DNA of 64,000 nt, taken from the NCBI RefSeq assembly GCF_025725645.1, contig NZ_CP107007.1, positions 806,001 through 870,000 on the forward strand, read 5' to 3'. The DNA is from Halomonas sp. GD1P12 (lineage in GTDB: Bacteria > Pseudomonadota > Gammaproteobacteria > Pseudomonadales > Halomonadaceae). Position numbers and translations under genes: made by a program. Within the stretch, counting starts at the first letter, position 1, and every line of letters begins with the position of its first letter. The notes below the pieces were generated by a model. The model did not search any database, had not been told where the DNA came from, and was given only the letters and a program-made list of their open reading frames with translations. Of the stretch, positions 9,678-18,421 are shown in pieces.

Positions 9678-11420
9678 ATGAAACGAAGTAGGTGGTGGCC
9701 TTTACAGGCGTTGGCGCTGCTCGCCTGGCTGTGCATCGGTGTGGCTCAGTCCCAGGCTCAGGCCCAGGAGGCTGGCAACGACGACGGGCTCTGGTTCTCG
9801 GTGGATGAAATCAACCCGGGGCTTGGCGAGCTTCCCGAAGACGTCTCCCGCGTGACGCCGCGCGACACGATCCGAAGCTTTCTCCAGCTGACCCGTGATG
9901 AGAACTACGCCGCCGCAGCGCACATTCTCAATCTCTCCGATATCGATATTGGCGAGCAGCGCGAGCGCGGCGCCGAGCTTGCCATGCAGCTCTCCGAGGT
10001 GCTCAAGCGCGGCGACTGGCTCTCCACCTCCAATCTTCCTGCCCGTCAGGATGCGGTGATCGAAAGCTCCCCCGGCGAAAACCCGATGGCCGGTAAGCCG
10101 CGCCGGAATATCGAGATCTCGGCGCTCGAAAGTGGTGGCGAGACCTACGACATCCGTCTGGGGCGCTATCACGTCGAGGATCAGGAGCCTGTCTGGCTGA
10201 TCATGCCCGAAAGCGTGGCCTCCATTTCGATTCTCTACGACGCCTTCGGCCCTTCCTGGGTCGAAGAGCAGCTTCCCGAGCGCTTGAAGGTGTCGCTGGG
10301 CCCGCTCATGGTCTGGGAGTGGATCGCCATTCCGCTGTTTTTGTTGCTGATCGCCGCGCTCGGCTGGGTCGTCAACAAGGTCGTCGTATTCCTGGCGCAC
10401 GTGCTGCCCACGGGCGGTATCAGCATCTTCGTTACGCGCATCAAGCTGCCCGTGTCGCTTTTGGTGATGTCGTTCATTACCCGCACGATGCTGGACTACG
10501 TGGTGTCGTTTTCCGCCATGGCCACGACCACGTTTCGGGTACTGCTGGTCATGGTCATTGCCTGGAGTCTGGGCTCCATCGCGCTGCGCCTGGTCGATAC
10601 CATTTTGCTCAACATGGCGCGCAAGCTCGTGGGCGAAATCGACGACACCAAATCCCGCGACGAGCGCCGCTTTCTCACCTCGCTCTACGCCGCGCGCCGG
10701 GCGATCATCCTGTTCACCGTCGTGGGCGTGTCGCTCTACGTGCTGAGCCAGATCCAGCTGTTCGAGACCCTTGGGCTCTCCATTCTGGCCTCCGCCAGCG
10801 TGCTGGCAGTGCTGGTGGGTATCGCGGGTCAGGCGGTACTGGGCAACATTCTCTCCTCGTTTCAGCTATCGCTCGCCAAGCCGATCCGCGTGGGCGATCT
10901 GGTCATGTTCGAGGGGCAGTGGAGCTACGTCGAGGGAATCTTCTACACCTACATTCGCCTGCGGGTCTGGGACGAGCGTCGTCTGATCGTACCGGTGACC
11001 TACTTCGTCTCCAAACCCTTCGAGAACCTCTCGGTCAAAAGCTCCAAGCTCTACCGCTACGTGGAGTTGACGCTGCATATCAGCGCCAATATCAATACCC
11101 TGCGCAAGAAGTTCATGGAGTACGCCGAGCAGCAGGAGCACGTGGTCGAGAACCACCGCTTGATGTGCGCGGTCACGGCGCAAAACGGCTCGCAGCAAAC
11201 CCTGACCTGCTACTTCGTCACCTCCGAGCCGCTTCTGGGCTGGTACACCGAGGTCGAGCTCAGGGAGAAGATGCTGACCTTCATCCGCGATCATCATCCC
11301 GAATGGTGGCCGCGCGACATCATGGTGGTGAGCCGTGAGGATATCGCCAAGGGCGAGGGCGCCAAAATGCAGAAGACCATCATGGCCACCTCCGCGCCCA
11401 AGCCGGAAAGCGACGATTGA
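9678..11420 (+). CDS. MscS-family mechanosensitive channel with periplasmic N-terminal domain
   Basis: The 580-residue protein starts with a cleavable signal peptide (MKRSRWWPLQALALLAWLC, cut near SQAQAQ), followed by a periplasmic domain of about 180 residues, about four membrane helices, and an MscS core. The pore-lining helix and beta-domain junction are visible as VLVGIAGQAVLGNILSSFQ followed by LAKPIRVGD, matching the MscS pattern. Such channels open under membrane tension and release solutes during hypo-osmotic shock, which suits a halophile. In-frame starts at 9636 and 9666 exist, but the ATG at 9678 has GGA at 8 bases and begins the signal peptide. A terminator follows directly. Confidence 0.92.
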   Translation: MKRSRWWPLQALALLAWLCIGVAQSQAQAQEAGNDDGLWFSVDEINPGLGELPEDVSRVTPRDTIRSFLQLTRDENYAAAAHILNLSDIDIGEQRERGAELAMQLSEVLKRGDWLSTSNLPARQDAVIESSPGENPMAGKPRRNIEISALESGGETYDIRLGRYHVEDQEPVWLIMPESVASISILYDAFGPSWVEEQLPERLKVSLGPLMVWEWIAIPLFLLLIAALGWVVNKVVVFLAHVLPTGGISIFVTRIKLPVSLLVMSFITRTMLDYVVSFSAMATTTFRVLLVMVIAWSLGSIALRLVDTILLNMARKLVGEIDDTKSRDERRFLTSLYAARRAIILFTVVGVSLYVLSQIQLFETLGLSILASASVLAVLVGIAGQAVLGNILSSFQLSLAKPIRVGDLVMFEGQWSYVEGIFYTYIRLRVWDERRLIVPVTYFVSKPFENLSVKSSKLYRYVELTLHISANINTLRKKFMEYAEQQEHVVENHRLMCAVTAQNGSQQTLTCYFVTSEPLLGWYTEVELREKMLTFIRDHHPEWWPRDIMVVSREDIAKGEGAKMQKTIMATSAPKPESDD

Positions 11421-11434
11421 CCGGCGCGCCATGC

Positions 11435-11469
11435 AAAAGCCCCGCGGCGAGCGCCGGCGGGGCTTTTTT
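11435..11469 (+). terminator. Intrinsic terminator after the MscS-family gene
   Basis: A GC-rich stem (AAAGCCCCGC / GCGGGGCTTT, with CGCC/GGCG pairing inside) ends in six T residues, about 15 bases after the stop codon. Confidence 0.88.
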
Positions 11470-11542
11470 AGGTCTGCAGGTCGCGTCAGCGCTTAGGTCT
11501 GGCTGAAAAGTAGGCGAGCGCAGGCACTTTTTTAGACAGAGC

Positions 11543-12142
11543 CTAGGCGAAAACGCGAAAACGCTCGTTATCGTCCATGAAGGTTTTCTCACCAAATTCG
11601 CCTTCGTGAGAACCAAACGGCATCTGCGCGCGAAGCTTCCAGGTGGGCGGCAGGTTCCACTCCTTAGCCACCGCTTCGTCGATGATCGGGTTGTAGTGCT
11701 GCAGGCTCGCGCCGATGTTGGCCTCCGCCAGCGCCGTCCACACCGCGAACTGGGCGATGCCGGTGGAGTGCTCCGACCAGACCGGGAAGTTGTCGGCATA
11801 GAGCGGGAATTTCTCCTGCAGATTCTTGATCACATCCTGCTCTTCGAAAAAGAGCACCGTGCCGGCGCCAGCGGCGAAGCCGTTCACTTTCTTCTCGGTC
11901 GAGTCAAAGGACTCCGGCGGCACCATTTCACGCAGCGTATCCATGACGATCTGCCAGAACCGGCCGTGCGCCTCGTCGAACAGAATGACTGCGCGCGAGC
12001 TTTGCGAGTTGAACGACGACGGCGCCAGCTTCACCGCCTTTTGAATCAGCTCGGACGTTTCATCCTGACTCAGCGGGATCTCCTTGCCGATCGCGTACTG
12101 GCTGCGACGATTTTCGAAAACATCAATGGCGGGATTGGTCAT
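11543..12142 (-). CDS. Nitroreductase family protein (FMN oxidoreductase)
   Basis: At 199 residues this resembles the nitroreductase subgroup that includes fungal Frm2/Hbn1-like and bacterial stress-related enzymes. The N-terminal RRSQYAIGKE and KLAPSSFNSQSSR segments carry the FMN-phosphate contacts, and the C-terminal region has GEFGEKTFMDDNERFRVF. Members reduce nitroaromatics or quinones with NAD(P)H, but physiological substrates are mostly unknown. The start has AAGGAG at 8 bases. Its stop codon overlaps a short motif (AGACAGAGCCTAGGCG) found in related form at two other gene borders here. It lies downstream of the truncated lplT-aas gene with 152 bases between. Confidence 0.9.
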   Translation of the reverse strand: MTNPAIDVFENRRSQYAIGKEIPLSQDETSELIQKAVKLAPSSFNSQSSRAVILFDEAHGRFWQIVMDTLREMVPPESFDSTEKKVNGFAAGAGTVLFFEEQDVIKNLQEKFPLYADNFPVWSEHSTGIAQFAVWTALAEANIGASLQHYNPIIDEAVAKEWNLPPTWKLRAQMPFGSHEGEFGEKTFMDDNERFRVFA

Positions 12143-12170
12143 TCGAACTCTCCTTGTAGATCGAGGATAT

Positions 12171-12185
12171 GGGGGCTACGCCCCC
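12171..12185. repeat. Small perfect hairpin upstream of the nitroreductase gene
   Basis: GGGGGC and GCCCCC flank a three-base loop, about 30 bases upstream of the nitroreductase start. It has no T-run, so it may be a leader hairpin or operator rather than a terminator. Confidence 0.5.
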
Positions 12186-12294
12186 GGGAGGTGCGTCATC
12201 GGAATGCGCGTAATTTAGATCATCGCGATGCGCTAATCCATCGGGAAAAGTCCGCGCATGGCGTGAAGAAAATTCGCGCAGGCGAGCCGCGCGG

Positions 12295-15200
12295 CTATCT
12301 CGAAGTCGCCGATGACACCAGCGTCAAAAAGCCGTCTGCATCCAGGTAGCCGTCGTCGTCGGTGACAAGCCAGATGTCGCCGTCGATCTCCTTGAGCGCT
12401 TTGGCCGTGCTCGCCTCATCGTTGAGGTAGCCCTGCATCACCTGAGGCCCGCTGATCAGTATTCGGCCGACGGCGTCGGTGGGCCTTTCTTGAAAGTTAT
12501 CGACGTCGACGATCTTGATGCTGGTGCCGGGCAGCGGCATGCCGACGCTTCCCATCCGGGCGCCGCGCTGCACCTGCAGGTAGTTGACGTCGAGCGCGTC
12601 CGGCAGGTTGACCGTGGCGACCGGGGCGGCTTCGGTCACGCCGTAGCCTTCGAGGATCAGCTTGCGGAACTTGCGCTCGAAGGCGTCCCTGAGCTCGCCG
12701 TCCACCGGCTCGCCGCCGGCCACCACCACGCGAAGGCTTTCCAGCATGAGCGGATGCACGTCGTCGCTTTGCGTCAGCCGGCGCAAAAAAGAGGCGTTGG
12801 TGCACAGCACGCTGACCCGGTAGCGGGCGAGCGCCCGGGCAACACCGACGCTGTCGTTGGGCTCCTCGTGGCACACAAGCGGTAGCCCTTCGATCAGCGG
12901 TAAAAGCTGGGTCGCGGTCAGTCCATAGGCGTTGAACGGCGAAAGGCTTGCCATGATGGCGTCGCCGTGCTCGGTGTTGAGCGCATCCGAGAGCTGCTTG
13001 ACGTTGGCCATCAGGTTACGGTGGCTAAGCTTGACGCCCTTGAGTCGCTCGGGCGTGTCGCCGGTAAACACGATGGCCGCCGTGGCGCCTGGCCGGCGTG
13101 CCCGGCTGTAAAGGCCGATCAGCACCCAGGCCGGCAGGCACCTGATCGCCAGCGCGGTTTTGATGCGCTCGCCTCGCCCGGGTACCAGGTCCTCCAGATA
13201 CACCACCTGCCGGTCGGCAAGTAAAGCGTTGACGTCCACCCCGCGGCGTTCAAGGCGCGTAATATACGCGCGCGAGGTGACGATCGTGGTGATATGGGCG
13301 CGAGCGAGCACCGCCTTGAAAACGTCAGTGGCCTCGGGGTCGAGGTGCACCGGCGTCTTGTTCGCCGTGAGCGCAGCCATCGTGGTCAGCACGCCGTCGA
13401 TACTCAAGGGCAGCAGCAGCCCCAGCGGCGCCTGGGGGCTGAGTGGAGCAAGCCGGCGGGCGAGCATGACGCTTTCGCCCAGCGCCTGGCGGGCGCTGAG
13501 CGAGCGGCGGGCGGTATCGATCAGCGCCGACTCCTTCGGGCGGCGTTTGACGCTTTTGATCCAGGCGTCGCTCAGGGTATCGAGATTCTCAAGGGCGTGA
13601 TGCCAGGAGCGGGTCGCCTGATCGAAAATGCGCCGCTTGAGTACGTCCGCCGGGGTGTTTTTGGGCAGCGCCTCGCCAAAGGCGACCACGACCGCGCGAT
13701 GAAGCGGCGCCTGGCGTAGGGTCTTGAGCCGCTCGGAGGAGCGCGAGAACTGGCTACCCCACAGCCCGCGCAGATAAAACGGCACGATGACCACGTCCGG
13801 GTTGGCCTTTTCACAGGCGCGCTGGTAGCCGCGGCGAAACGCGCCGAGCTGGCCGGTGCGGCTGATCGCGCCTTCGGGAAACAGGCACACCACCTCACCG
13901 GCGTTGAGCTGGGCCGCCACCGCCTCCAGCGCCTTCTCGGCGTTTTCGCCACGCTCGATCGGAATGCAGCCCAGCGCTTTCAAAAAGCCGCGCAGGTACC
14001 AACGCTCATAGACGCTTTTGAGCATCACAAAGCGCACCGGCCGGGGGCAGGCGATCTGCACCATCGCCCAGTCGATCCAGCTGATGTGATTACCGAGCAG
14101 CAGCACCCCGCCGCGGGAGGGCAGGTGCTCCAGACCCTGAACCGAGACCCGGTAGTGGCGGGTGAGCAGAAAGCTCAGCACGAAGCGCACCAGACTCTGG
14201 GGGAGTTTCACCAGGGTGTAGGCGCCGCCCAGCAGCGCCACGGCGGCGATCAGCACCAGCAGGTAGCGGCTATCGAGTCCGGCCATCACCATCAGCGCAG
14301 TGACGATCAAAAAGCCGAGCATGGTCAGGTGCTGGAACGCGTTACTCACCGCCAGCACGTAACCAAGCTCGCGCTCCTCGGCGTGAAACTGGATCAGCGC
14401 GTTGAGCACCACGATGAAGAGCCCGCCCATGGTGCCCAGGAAAACGAAGTTGAGCGCCTGGACCCAGGCAGAGGTGATGAACGGCAAACACATAAGCCCC
14501 AGCGCCATGCCGAGCGCGCCGATCGGAATCAGCCCGGTTTCGAGGCGGTTTTTCGAAAAGTGGCTGGCAAGCGTCGAGCCCAGCGCGATGCCCAAACCGC
14601 TGGCGGCGAGAATGCCCTGCAAAACCAGCGTGCTCTCGACGCCCAGCGCTCCCTTGGCGTAGGCGGGGAAGGTGGCCAGCAGCACCTGGCCGACGGACCA
14701 GAACGTGGCAAGCCCGATGATGCAAAGACGCAGCACCGGCTGGCGCGCTACGCGGTGAAGGCTTTGGCGCATCGAGCGAGCGCTCAGTGTGCGCTTGTAC
14801 TGGCGCCGCCCGGACGGCTGCACCGGTTGATCCGGCGACAGGCGATAAAGCGCCACGACCTGCAGCAAACTGCCCGCTACCAGTAGCCAGCCAAGCGGTG
14901 CGACGACGGCCAGTACTTGGCCTGGCGTTGCGACGCTTGCGCCGATTTGCTGTTCGAACAGCGCGGTGAACACCAGGGTGGCGCCCAGAATCGCCGCAAT
15001 GGTGATGGCCTGCACCAGGCCGTTGGCCTCGGCCAGGCGCTGCTTGCCAAACAGGCCCTTGATCAGCGCGTACTTCGCCGCCGAGTAAAACGTCGACTGA
15101 ATCGCCAGCAAGAGCGTGAGCGCCAACGCCAGCCAGAAAAGCCCGGCGTAGTAGGCCGCGGTGATTGCAAGCGAGATGCCTAGCGCCAGCCAGCCAAATG

Positions 15201-15441
15201 CACGCAACACCCGCACGCGAGCGAAGGCGCTGGCGGCGAAGCCGGCGGGCATGAAGAGTACGATGAATGGCAGCAGAATCAACGCGTTCAACAGCGTCGT
15301 AAGCGCGATTTGGGCGCTGCCCTCGACGCTTTTGAACAGCGTGTTCTGAATCACGACCTTGTGGCCCAGATCGATGAAGGCGTTGAGAAAGATCGCGATC
15401 AGGTAGGGCCAAACGCCCTGGACGCTTAACACGTGCCACAT
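12295..15441 (-). CDS. Fused lysophospholipid transporter / acyltransferase / acyl-ACP synthetase (LplT-Aas), C-terminally truncated
   Basis: This 1048-residue protein joins three modules. Residues about 1-400 form an MFS flippase like LplT. Residues about 420-620 form a PlsC-type acyltransferase with GNHISWIDWAMV (H-x4-D) and FPEGAISRTG. The rest is an AMP-forming adenylation domain with VFTGDTPERLKGVKLSHRN and EGYGVTEAAP. The system flips and reacylates lysophosphatidylethanolamine at the inner membrane. The protein stops just after DADGFLTLV, where E. coli Aas continues with GRAKRFAKIAGEM and about 110 more residues including the catalytic lysine. None of the three frames downstream encodes that subdomain, so the adenylation half is probably inactive. 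The flippase and acyltransferase parts look intact. Confidence 0.88.
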   Translation of the reverse strand: MWHVLSVQGVWPYLIAIFLNAFIDLGHKVVIQNTLFKSVEGSAQIALTTLLNALILLPFIVLFMPAGFAASAFARVRVLRAFGWLALGISLAITAAYYAGLFWLALALTLLLAIQSTFYSAAKYALIKGLFGKQRLAEANGLVQAITIAAILGATLVFTALFEQQIGASVATPGQVLAVVAPLGWLLVAGSLLQVVALYRLSPDQPVQPSGRRQYKRTLSARSMRQSLHRVARQPVLRLCIIGLATFWSVGQVLLATFPAYAKGALGVESTLVLQGILAASGLGIALGSTLASHFSKNRLETGLIPIGALGMALGLMCLPFITSAWVQALNFVFLGTMGGLFIVVLNALIQFHAEERELGYVLAVSNAFQHLTMLGFLIVTALMVMAGLDSRYLLVLIAAVALLGGAYTLVKLPQSLVRFVLSFLLTRHYRVSVQGLEHLPSRGGVLLLGNHISWIDWAMVQIACPRPVRFVMLKSVYERWYLRGFLKALGCIPIERGENAEKALEAVAAQLNAGEVVCLFPEGAISRTGQLGAFRRGYQRACEKANPDVVIVPFYLRGLWGSQFSRSSERLKTLRQAPLHRAVVVAFGEALPKNTPADVLKRRIFDQATRSWHHALENLDTLSDAWIKSVKRRPKESALIDTARRSLSARQALGESVMLARRLAPLSPQAPLGLLLPLSIDGVLTTMAALTANKTPVHLDPEATDVFKAVLARAHITTIVTSRAYITRLERRGVDVNALLADRQVVYLEDLVPGRGERIKTALAIRCLPAWVLIGLYSRARRPGATAAIVFTGDTPERLKGVKLSHRNLMANVKQLSDALNTEHGDAIMASLSPFNAYGLTATQLLPLIEGLPLVCHEEPNDSVGVARALARYRVSVLCTNASFLRRLTQSDDVHPLMLESLRVVVAGGEPVDGELRDAFERKFRKLILEGYGVTEAAPVATVNLPDALDVNYLQVQRGARMGSVGMPLPGTSIKIVDVDNFQERPTDAVGRILISGPQVMQGYLNDEASTAKALKEIDGDIWLVTDDDGYLDADGFLTLVSSATSR

Positions 15442-15612
15442 GAAGAGTCAGCCTCGTCGTTTCGAAGTGCCTAGACTTTCTTTTAAGCGCGCCCCGGGTG
15501 CAAGCTTTTCGAGTGATTGCGCGCTTTTCGCACTCGATATGACGTGCTCGCCTGGTAGGACGGCGCCACTTTTTGGCCAGCTTTTTGATACGCTAGCCCT
15601 TTTGCGTTTAAG

Positions 15613-15642
15613 CCCGGTTGGCTAACCCGGTTGGCTCACCCG
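15613..15642. repeat. 13-bp tandem repeat between lplT-aas and rlmA
   Basis: CCCGGTTGGCTAA and CCCGGTTGGCTCA lie head to tail (12 of 13 matching) and are followed by a further CCCG. It sits in the 275-base gap between the divergent lplT-aas and rlmA starts; nothing else in that gap was recognised. Confidence 0.8.
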
Positions 15643-15716
15643 ACGGGCGACAGGGCCACGTTTTCGAGTTCGGCGCCGTGCCGGGTTCACATCCCCTTCC
15701 ATGAAGAGCCACTTTT

Positions 15717-16571
15717 ATGTCGACGACTCCGTTTCAATCGCTTGCATGCCCGCTCGATGGTCAGCCGCTCTCTCTTGTCAGCGGCGCCTGGCGCTGCGCG
15801 GCGGGGCACAGTTTCGATATCGCCAAACAGGGCCACGTGAACCTTTTGCCGGTGCAGCAAAAGCGCTCCGTCGACCCCGGCGACAGCAAGGTCATGGTGG
15901 CGGCGCGCCAGCGCTTTCTGGGAACCGGCCACTATCAGGTCATCGCCGACGCGGTCAGCGCCGCGGCGCTCGAGGGCGCGTCAGAGAACGAACCGTTGAC
16001 GTGTCTGGACGCCGGCTGCGGGGAAGGCTACTACCTGCGCCGTCTGGCGCAGGCGTCTGACGTCGCGCTTTCGCTGATGGGGTTGGATATTTCGAAGTGG
16101 GCAGTGCTCGCCGCCGCCCGGCAAAGCCGCCCGCCGTCGCCGGTGCTGGACATTCGCTGGGCGGTCGGTAGCAACGCCAGCCTGCCGGTGCAGAGCCAAA
16201 CCCTCGACCGGCTTTTGTGCATGTTCGGCTTTCCGGTGGCGAGCGAGTTCGAACGCGTGCTGAAGCCCGGCGGCGTCTGGCTACAGGTCGAGGCCGGGCC
16301 CGAGCATCTGCGCGAGCTGCGCGAAATCATTTATCCCCGCCTCAAGGCGCCGCGCGCAGATGATGCCCCGACGCCCGCTGGATTCGAGCACGCTAGCACG
16401 CGCCGTGTCAGCGACCGCTTTACGCTGGAAAGCGCCGAGGAGATTGCCGATCTCTTGGCGATGACCCCGCATCTTTACCGGGCCAGCAGTGAAGGGCGGG
16501 AGAGGGCGCAGGCGCTCGAGACGCTGACGCTGACGATCGACGTGGTGATCAAGCGGTGGGTCAGGGCGTGA
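15717..16571 (+). CDS. rlmA: 23S rRNA (guanine-N1)-methyltransferase
   Basis: The 284-residue protein matches RlmA, which methylates N1 of G745 in 23S rRNA using S-adenosylmethionine. The N-terminal zinc-ribbon-like element ACPLDGQPL, then WRCAAGHSFD and IAKQGHVNLL, is diagnostic of the family. The second of the usual four zinc ligands is Asp14 rather than Cys, as also occurs in pseudomonad homologues. The SAM-binding motif I is CLDAGCGEGYYL, followed by a Rossmann methyltransferase core. GAAGAG at 9 bases supports the ATG. It converges on the cold-shock gene, with which it shares a double-hairpin terminator region. Confidence 0.94.
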   Translation: MSTTPFQSLACPLDGQPLSLVSGAWRCAAGHSFDIAKQGHVNLLPVQQKRSVDPGDSKVMVAARQRFLGTGHYQVIADAVSAAALEGASENEPLTCLDAGCGEGYYLRRLAQASDVALSLMGLDISKWAVLAAARQSRPPSPVLDIRWAVGSNASLPVQSQTLDRLLCMFGFPVASEFERVLKPGGVWLQVEAGPEHLRELREIIYPRLKAPRADDAPTPAGFEHASTRRVSDRFTLESAEEIADLLAMTPHLYRASSEGRERAQALETLTLTIDVVIKRWVRA

Positions 16572-16603
16572 TAACGGGCGCTGGAGGGAAGCGCCCAAAC
16601 GCA

Positions 16604-16648
16604 AAAAGGCCCGCATGAGCGGGCCTTTTAGTGCGGGCTAGAGCCCGC
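16604..16648. terminator. Bidirectional terminator between rlmA and the cold-shock gene
   Basis: Stem AAAAGGCCCGC / GCGGGCCTTTT with loop ATGA has a T-run on either strand. A second small hairpin (GCGGGC-TAGA-GCCCGC) follows directly. Confidence 0.9.
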
Positions 16649-16670
16649 TCAAACAGTCTAATCTAAAAGA

Positions 16671-16877
16671 TTAAGAAGTCTGCTTGATGTTAGAAGCCTG
16701 AAGGCCTTTTTTACCCTGGGTTACGTCGAAAGATACAGTTGCACCTTCCTGCAGAGTTTTGAAGCCGTCAGCTTGAATTTCGGAGAAATGAGCAAAAAGG
16801 TCGTCGCCGCCGTCAGAAGGAGCGATGAAACCGAAACCTTTAGTGTCGTTGAACCATTTAACTGTGCCAGTTGCCAT
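16671..16877 (-). CDS. Cold-shock protein (CspA family)
   Basis: The 68-residue product is a single cold-shock domain that binds single-stranded RNA and DNA. The RNA-binding motifs KGFGFI and DLFAHFS are intact. The frame stays open further upstream, but the ATG at 16877 gives the exact family start ([11 protein letters not shown]), and AAGGA lies about 8 bases before it. About 230 gene-free bases upstream include a GCGCAATGTGCGC hairpin next to the ribosome site; a structured leader of this kind would suit post-transcriptional control, though no cold-box was confirmed. Which csp paralogue it is cannot be told from one locus. Confidence 0.96.
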   Translation of the reverse strand: MATGTVKWFNDTKGFGFIAPSDGGDDLFAHFSEIQADGFKTLQEGATVSFDVTQGKKGLQASNIKQTS

Positions 16878-17109
16878 GTCTAAATCCTTTCGCGCAATGT
16901 GCGCTGTTATAACGTTCCTGGTATTACCCAGATGAAGTGGCGGGTGAAACAAGGAATACAATATCAGGCTGCCGAAAAGATCGTACGCTTCTGAAACCAT
17001 GCTGCTTGCTAACCACTGGCCACACAGTGTCACGATTGGCGCGACGCGTCAAAGCCTTTTTGCATTTATTTTCACGTCTGGTCGGCAAGCCACCAGGCGG
17101 CGGGCGATC

Positions 17110-18321
17110 TCAGCGCCGGTGCGCCCTGGCAAGGAGCATGAGTTGCAAAAAAGCACCCAGCGCGGCAGCGCCGGCCGCTGCCAATGCCAGATGCCAGGGC
17201 GACAGCCCGCCGGCGAGGATCAGCCCGCCGGCACCGGCTCCCAGGGCGCTGCCGAGATAGAGCGCGGACTCGTTCAGCGCCACCGCCAAATGCGCATCGC
17301 CATGAGGGGCGCGCACCTGCATGAGCCGATTGTTCTGCGGCACCTGAAGCGCCCATCCCACGGCGCCCCACAAGGCGATGGGTAAAAGCGCCATTAGCGG
17401 GTGCTGGGCCGCGGCCAATGGCAGAGCGGTCAGTGCCATCGTCAGCACTAGCATGATGACCAGGGTGACGCGCGCCTCGAGGTAGCGGTCGACGAAGGGC
17501 CCGATCAGAAAGCTGCCTGCGATGCCGCCCACTCCCCATACCCATAGATAGAGCGCGATAGACGAGACGCCGCCGAAGGCGGGCACGGCCATGAACGGCG
17601 CGATAAAGGTATACATGCCAAGACTGGCGATCGCCGCCAGCAGCGACACGCTCAGAATGCCAAGCGTTGGCGGATGCTTCAACATGGCGAGCTTTTGCCG
17701 CAAGGGCGTTGGCGCGGGGGCGGGTAGGCGAGGCAGCTTGATGATAAGCCCGGCGGTGGCGATGGCCCCCAGGGCTGCTACGAGCCAGAAGGCCACCGCC
17801 CAGCCGAGGCGCTCGGCCAGCGCCAGGCCCAGGGGCACCCCCAGCACCGTGCCGCTGGCCATGCCGCCCATGATCACCGCCAGCGCTTGGCCGCGACGCC
17901 CCTCGCGTGAAATGGCTCCCGCTGCCGCAATGCCGAGTGCCAGGTACACGCCTGCTGCCACCCCGGCGACACCCCGCCAGATCAGCAGTGCGATGAAGCT
18001 GGTGCTCATCGCGCAGAGCGCGTTGGCCAGCACGAACACCACCAGCGCAGCGATCAGCCCCTCGCGCTGACAGCGGCCAGGCAGCAGCGCCACGACCACC
18101 GGCGAGCCCACGGCGTAGGCCAGCGTGAAGGCCGTGACCAGCTGGGCCGCCGCCGCATTGAGAATAAAGAGCTCCCGAGTGATCAGCGGTATCAGCCCCG
18201 CGGTGACGTAGGACGCCACCCCCAGGGCAAACGCGCCTAACGCGATCAGCGCCACGCTGAGTCGCGTCGAAAAACGGGTAGCGTCTGACGACGAAAAGGA
18301 TGATCGAGAAGAGAGGGACAT
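17110..18321 (-). CDS. MFS transporter (drug/sugar-efflux type)
   Basis: The protein of about 403 residues has twelve predicted membrane helices and the shape of the 12-helix AraJ/YdhP-like efflux group (ALGAFALGVASYVTAGLIPLI near the start). It most likely exports small molecules by proton antiport; the substrate cannot be inferred. The frame is open to 18387, but the ATG at 18321 has GGAG at 5 bases. It is divergent from an XRE/MmyB regulator gene, with an inverted repeat between them, so the regulator probably controls this transporter. No terminator-like hairpin was seen directly after the stop. Confidence 0.9.
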   Translation of the reverse strand: MSLSSRSSFSSSDATRFSTRLSVALIALGAFALGVASYVTAGLIPLITRELFILNAAAAQLVTAFTLAYAVGSPVVVALLPGRCQREGLIAALVVFVLANALCAMSTSFIALLIWRGVAGVAAGVYLALGIAAAGAISREGRRGQALAVIMGGMASGTVLGVPLGLALAERLGWAVAFWLVAALGAIATAGLIIKLPRLPAPAPTPLRQKLAMLKHPPTLGILSVSLLAAIASLGMYTFIAPFMAVPAFGGVSSIALYLWVWGVGGIAGSFLIGPFVDRYLEARVTLVIMLVLTMALTALPLAAAQHPLMALLPIALWGAVGWALQVPQNNRLMQVRAPHGDAHLAVALNESALYLGSALGAGAGGLILAGGLSPWHLALAAAGAAALGAFLQLMLLARAHRR

Positions 18322-18374
18322 GGGCGCTCCGGTCGGGCGTGAAAAAATGAACGCCGCCATATTGAAGCGCGATT

Positions 18375-18399
18375 TAAAGGGGTACAATTTAACCCTTTA
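18375..18399. promoter_or_regulatory. Inverted repeat between MFS and XRE genes, probable operator
   Basis: TAAAGGGGT and AACCCTTTA form arms with one mismatch around a 7-base spacer. It lies in the divergent promoter region, where an XRE-family dimer would be expected to bind and control both genes. Confidence 0.6.
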
Positions 18400-18421
18400 T
18401 GCTATTACAAAAGGTATCCGC

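Noticed and set aside
16633..16648. Second hairpin after rlmA as a separate regulatory RNA
   Set aside because: It is only 16 bases, directly adjoins the terminator stem and is best taken as part of the same end region.
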